Part shown: piece by piece, positions 8,179 to 10,510 of the stretch
Position numbering within the stretch: position 1 is the first letter of the stretch
How the letters are laid out: every line of letters starts with the position of its first letter
NCBI GenBank assembly: GCA_900770275.1
Contig: CAAGJS010000007.1
Coordinates: 1 to 10,510, forward strand
DNA from: Erysipelotrichaceae bacterium
GTDB lineage: Bacteria; Bacillota_I; Bacilli_A; Erysipelotrichales; Erysipelotrichaceae
Reading direction: 5' to 3'
DNA length: 10,510 bases
Position numbers and translations under genes: made by a program
Notes under the pieces: model-generated
What the model saw: only the letters and a program-made list of their open reading frames with translations
What the model was told of the DNA's origin: nothing
The model's database searches: none

Positions 8179-8798
8179 GTACGCAGATTGCGGCTACCAA
8201 AGGAAACCTGATCCGTTTGAAGAGGGCGCTGAAGCTTTCGCAGAGCGGTTATGAGCTGATGGACCGCAAGCGGAACATTCTGATCAGCGAAATGATGAAG
8301 CAGGCGGACCAGGTGCGTCTGGTCCGTGATCAGATCGCGGATGCCTATAAGCTTGGCTACTATCTGCTGGAGCAGGCGAATCTGTATACGGGTCAGCTTG
8401 GCAGCGTTCTCGATGAGATTCCGATCGAGACGGGCATTCAGGTGACGTATCGTTCGGTCATGGGTGTCGAGGTTCCTCATGTTATCTGGCAGAAGCCGGA
8501 TGAGGTGACGATTCCGTACGGTCTTGAGTCGACCAACTCCCGCATCGATGAAGCCTACATTCAGTTTCAGAAGGTGAAGGAGCTGACGATGGTGCTGGCG
8601 GAAGTGGACAGCAGTGTTTACCGGCTGGCGGATGCGATCTCGAAGACGCAGAAGCGTGCCAATGCATTAAAGAACATTGTCATTCCAAGATACGAGGCTG
8701 AGATCCGTGAAATCTCGGATCAGCTGGAAGAAAAGGAGCGCGAAGAATTTTCGCGCATGAAAGTCATCAAGGCGTCCAAGCCGGAAGTACAGGCCTGA
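8175..8798 (+). CDS. ntpD: V-type ATP synthase subunit D
   Basis: This 207-residue protein is the long antiparallel coiled coil at the centre of the head, the main rotor shaft, with F bound at its base. The N-terminus ([20 protein letters not shown] then [11 protein letters not shown]) is the strongly conserved start of the family ('PTK.NL..LK..L..A..G..LLK.KR..L'). The C-terminal partner helix covers about 120-195 and includes [27 protein letters not shown] lies before the start, which overlaps the B stop by four bases. It is the last gene of the operon: an inverted repeat spans its stop codon and a terminator follows 18 bases later. Length is within the family range (about 200-215). Confidence 0.96.
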   Translation: MSTQIAATKGNLIRLKRALKLSQSGYELMDRKRNILISEMMKQADQVRLVRDQIADAYKLGYYLLEQANLYTGQLGSVLDEIPIETGIQVTYRSVMGVEVPHVIWQKPDEVTIPYGLESTNSRIDEAYIQFQKVKELTMVLAEVDSSVYRLADAISKTQKRANALKNIVIPRYEAEIREISDQLEEKEREEFSRMKVIKASKPEVQA

Positions 8799-8808
8799 TC
8801 CGATCAGG
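8794..8808 (+). repeat. Small inverted repeat over the subunit D stop codon
   Basis: CCTGATC and GATCAGG flank a single C (8794-8808), so RNA could form a 5-bp stem (CCTGA/TCAGG) with a five-base loop that contains part of the TGA context. No T run follows. It may act with the downstream terminator to stabilise the 3' end, or be chance. Confidence 0.35.
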
Positions 8809-8810
8809 AA

Positions 8811-8855
8811 AAGAGACGTTCGTTATTCGGCAACTGCCGGGGCGGACGTTTTTTT
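8811..8855 (+). terminator. Intrinsic terminator of the ATPase operon
   Basis: The outer stem ACGTTCG (8816-8822) pairs with CGGACGT (8843-8849) with one G-U pair. An inner stem CGGC (8828-8831) pairs with GCCG (8836-8839), and T-G pairs can bridge the two. A run of seven T (8849-8855) follows and A-rich sequence precedes it. It starts 18 bases after the last ATPase gene and is a textbook Rho-independent terminator. Confidence 0.92.
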
Positions 8856-8892
8856 GATGGATATTTTTCGGTGATGATTAATCGTCAATGTT

Positions 8893-8920
8893 ACAAAAAT
8901 GCGGATTTCCGCATTTTTGT
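8893..8920. terminator. Perfect 28-bp palindromic hairpin, probable bidirectional terminator
   Basis: ACAAAAATGCGG (8893-8904) and its exact complement CCGCATTTTTGT (8909-8920) flank the loop ATTT. The five A before and five T after the G+C core give a usable tail on both strands, which is the layout of a bidirectional terminator. It lies between the operon terminator and the toxin-antitoxin remnant. A dispersed palindromic repeat is another possibility. Confidence 0.65.
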
Positions 8921-8973
8921 CCAGTAGATGTTTAAGTGTTTCATTTCTTGAAGCGTGCCAGCCGGATAGCTGA

Positions 8974-9039
8974 AAAAATGGCATATCTGATATGACTCTT
9001 GATGAGATCAATGCAGAAATCGCGGAAGCCAGAAAGTGA
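8974..9039 (+). pseudogene. Remnant of an antitoxin gene, C-terminal tail
   Basis: The open frame 8974-9039 reads MTLDEINAEIAEARK from ATG at 8992 to TGA at 9037-9039. This resembles the short C-terminal tail ('..LEEINAEIA..R') of small antitoxins that sit directly before PIN-domain toxins; that likeness comes from memory of the families, not from a search. The frame closes just upstream (TGA at 8971-8973), while another frame (ending near 8991 with EKMAYLI) could be the preceding part of the same protein after a frameshift. The stop lies seven bases before the toxin remnant's start, the spacing expected of a toxin-antitoxin pair. There is no intact DNA-binding part, so I infer decay. Confidence 0.45.
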
Positions 9040-9046
9040 GGCGCCG

Positions 9047-9124
9047 GTGAATACTTATGTGGCAATTGATACTAACGTTCTGGTATCCGCAGTAATGAAC
9101 AGGAAATCCGTTTTCGCAGCATAG
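9047..9124 (+). pseudogene. Truncated PIN-domain toxin gene (first 25 codons)
   Basis: From GTG at 9047, preceded by GTGAGG (9036-9041), the frame reads NTYVAIDTNVLVSAVMNRKS and ends at TAG (9122-9124). AIDTNVLVSAV is the first strand of PIN-type ribonuclease toxins ('VIDTNVLVSAL'), with the first metal-binding aspartate at residue 8. Full PIN toxins have about 130-150 residues and three further acidic positions. Here everything after the first strand is gone, and I could not find the rest in the other frames of the next 190 bases. It cannot be an active nuclease. Together with the antitoxin tail it marks a former toxin-antitoxin pair. Confidence 0.65.
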
Positions 9125-9160
9125 TCTCATCATCTTTGCCTCAACCTGATGATCCAATAA

Positions 9161-9202
9161 AAGACGTTCGCAATTGGTACTTGCTGATGCGGACGCTTTT
9201 TG
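9161..9202 (+). terminator. Second terminator, similar in sequence to the operon terminator
   Basis: CGTTCGCA (9165-9172) pairs with TGCGGACG (9188-9195) with one G-U pair, around a 15-base loop, followed by CTTTTTG. The flanks and stem (AAAAGACGTTCG and GCGGACG) match those of the operon terminator at 8811-8855. It stops transcription before the next gene, and may once have ended the toxin gene. Confidence 0.75.
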
Positions 9203-9220
9203 TTAAAAAATACAAGCAAT

Positions 9221-9249
9221 TTAATGAAAATAATTCCCACTACTATATT
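9221..9249 (+). promoter_or_regulatory. Possible promoter for the surface-protein gene
   Basis: TATATT (9244-9249) is one base off the -10 consensus, with a weak -35 candidate TTAATG (9221-9226) at 17-base spacing. A second -10-like TATAGT lies at 9259-9264. The stretch is A+T-rich and sits between the terminator and the GTG start, the expected place for a promoter. There is no strong -35. Confidence 0.3.
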
Positions 9250-9314
9250 TGTTTTGGATATAGTCTTTGGGATTCGGAGCACAATGCACCGGACCAAGAG
9301 GGAGACGAGACTAA

Positions 9315-10510
9315 GTGAGAAAGAAGAAAGTCGCAGTATGGATGAAGCCGCTGCTTGCATCAGTGCTGTGTGCAGGCACAACAATCGGAAGTGTCGGTAC
9401 AGTCGTAATCGCTGAGGAAGGCAATGGAGAGCCGACAGCGACGGAAACGACGCAGCCGGCCGAAACGACACAAACAACTGAAACAACACAGCCGACGGAC
9501 ACAGAAACACCAAAGACAAATGACGAACAGACACCGGCCGATACATCGGGACAAAAGACGGATGATGAACAGACACCGCCCAGTAGTGACATTGAGAATG
9601 ATGAAAAGCAGGACAAGGTATCCGATTCCGGCACCACAGGGTCAGAAGGCAATGGCAGTGATTCTTCTCCGTCAGATTCTCAAGACCCCGCACCTGCCAA
9701 AGAGAGTAGTTTCGATGCAGATAAATCAGCTCCTGCAACAGAGCCAAAAGATGGAGTAACCGTTGCTCCGGCAGCGTATACAGACCAGGCTAAAACTGGA
9801 TTTTCAGCATATCTACAGGCTGGAAAGACGAAAGTGGATTTGACGGATACAGGCGACGGGGCTGAGCTTACGATTGGCTGGGCAGATTCGATGACTCTGC
9901 ACATCGATGCCTATTTTGAGGAAGGCAGCGACAAGATCATTGAGATCAGCCTGCCGCAGGGCATGACCTTTAATTTGAATAACGATGGAAATGCGCGATA
10001 TGTGACCAGTGATCTGACCAATTTTCTCAAGGAAAAGATTGTCTCCACGGATCAGAGCGATGATGCGAAAAAGAGTCAGGTGATTTTAGGCGAACAGCAG
10101 TACAACGGAACGATGACCCTTAAATTTTTCAGTGCAGGCGATAACAATGACGTGAGCCATGTCTCGTTCGATGTGACCGTATGCCCGGCGTATTTTACTT
10201 CCTGGAACAACCAGGCATGGGAGTCGGGAACCGCCTGGTTCTACGATGTTGTTGATCACCCGGTAACAGTTACGCAGTACATGGATGGGAAACAGATTTC
10301 GCAGAAGAGTGTCAAATCATTGAAGATCAACAACGATGATACGAAGCAGTATGGAACTTCCTGGACACTAACGTATAATCCGGAAGTGCTGTCAGGAGGG
10401 CAGACATCGGGCGGCGAATATTTTTATGTGCGGCCGATCCCTGGCGGAGGATACACTCGTCAGGCTGCGTACAAATACTTCTCGATTACCTACTTTGTCC
10501 CGGAACATGC
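9315..10510 (+). CDS. Secreted or surface protein with Thr/Glu/Pro-rich linker (partial)
   Basis: This gene runs off the right edge, so only the first 398 residues are seen. GTG at 9315 is the first start after an in-frame TAA (9312-9314) and has GAGGGAG (9298-9304) ten bases upstream. An ATG ten codons in (9342) would remove the positive start, so I prefer GTG. Residues 1-33 are a signal peptide: MRKKK, a hydrophobic core, then VVIA/EE as the likely cleavage site. Residues about 34-148 are disordered and rich in Thr, Glu, Gln, Pro, Asp and Ser, with short repeats (ETTQPAETTQTTETTQ; KTNDEQTP at 67-74 and KTDDEQTP at 81-88). From about 150 the sequence alternates polar and hydrophobic residues like beta-sandwich ectodomains (LTIGWADSMTLHIDAYF; GTMTLKFFSAG). 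I do not recognise the fold. A cell-wall anchor would be at the unseen C-terminus. Confidence 0.85.
   Translation, partial: MRKKKVAVWMKPLLASVLCAGTTIGSVGTVVIAEEGNGEPTATETTQPAETTQTTETTQPTDTETPKTNDEQTPADTSGQKTDDEQTPPSSDIENDEKQDKVSDSGTTGSEGNGSDSSPSDSQDPAPAKESSFDADKSAPATEPKDGVTVAPAAYTDQAKTGFSAYLQAGKTKVDLTDTGDGAELTIGWADSMTLHIDAYFEEGSDKIIEISLPQGMTFNLNNDGNARYVTSDLTNFLKEKIVSTDQSDDAKKSQVILGEQQYNGTMTLKFFSAGDNNDVSHVSFDVTVCPAYFTSWNNQAWESGTAWFYDVVDHPVTVTQYMDGKQISQKSVKSLKINNDDTKQYGTSWTLTYNPEVLSGGQTSGGEYFYVRPIPGGGYTRQAAYKYFSITYFVPEH

Noticed and set aside
8823..9065. 80-codon minus-strand frame after the operon
   Set aside because: It reads straight through the 28-bp palindrome and into the operon terminator, and overlaps the antitoxin/PIN remnant, which has better family resemblance.
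8799..9314. Possible CRISPR array or small-RNA cluster from the several hairpins
   Set aside because: The hairpins are of different lengths and spacing, only two share sequence, and each fits a terminator. No regular repeat-spacer pattern exists.
9136..9318. 60-codon + strand frame (TTG start) between the PIN remnant and the surface gene
   Set aside because: It would be translated through the second terminator hairpin, has no ribosome binding site and no family pattern.
9424..9759. 111-codon frame in another phase across the Thr/Glu-rich linker
   Set aside because: Its Arg/Gln/His-rich translation comes from reading the repetitive linker codons out of phase. The phase with a signal peptide continues to the window end and is the coding one.

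Overview
The window is dominated by a complete V/A-type (rotary, Ntp-type) ATPase operon on the + strand, from about position 349 to 8855. It is followed by a roughly 450-base accessory stretch holding toxin-antitoxin debris and hairpins, and then by the 5' part of a large secreted or surface protein that runs off the right edge. The kind of organism is inferred, not proven. Strong GGAGG-type ribosome binding sites, Gram-positive-style intrinsic terminators, a bacterial Ntp-type ATPase and a long Thr/Glu/Pro-rich exported protein suggest a gut- or mouth-type Firmicute of moderate GC, possibly Erysipelotrichales or a relative. No marker here settles the lineage.

Region 1-389 is a spacer with no intact gene. 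It has a G+C hairpin terminator (134-157), a 10-bp inverted repeat (167-202), a short minus-strand relic that reads like the middle of a RelB/DinJ-type antitoxin (160-258), and a perfect TATAAT box (349-354) that probably starts the ATPase transcript.

Region 390-8798 encodes nine subunits in the order stalk subunit (G/H type), C (d), I (a), K (c), F, E, A, B, D. Start and stop codons overlap as ATGA at three junctions (stalk/C, E/A, B/D), and other gaps are 3 to 59 bases, so the genes form one transcription unit. A and B form the catalytic and nucleotide-binding hexamer. D and F form the central shaft, C (d) couples the shaft to the K ring, I (a) is the ion-channel stator, and E with the small coiled-coil protein forms the peripheral stalks. 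The expected catalytic and ion-path residues are present in A, B, I and K, so the complex looks functional. It could hydrolyse ATP to pump ions or work in reverse; the sequence does not decide which. The K ring lacks the glutamine of a Na+ site in the place tested, which leans weakly to H+. A strong terminator ends the operon. No NtpH or NtpJ gene follows.

Region 8799-9314 contains three hairpins and a decayed antitoxin/PIN-toxin pair of which only short coding pieces remain. From 9315 a GTG-started gene with a signal peptide, a roughly 115-residue Thr/Glu/Pro/Asp/Ser-rich linker and an unrecognised, beta-rich-looking ectodomain continues past the window end. I did not find a convincing new multi-gene system. 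The points most worth checking are the unrecognised surface protein, the N-terminal extension of the K subunit and the toxin-antitoxin relics on both sides of the operon.
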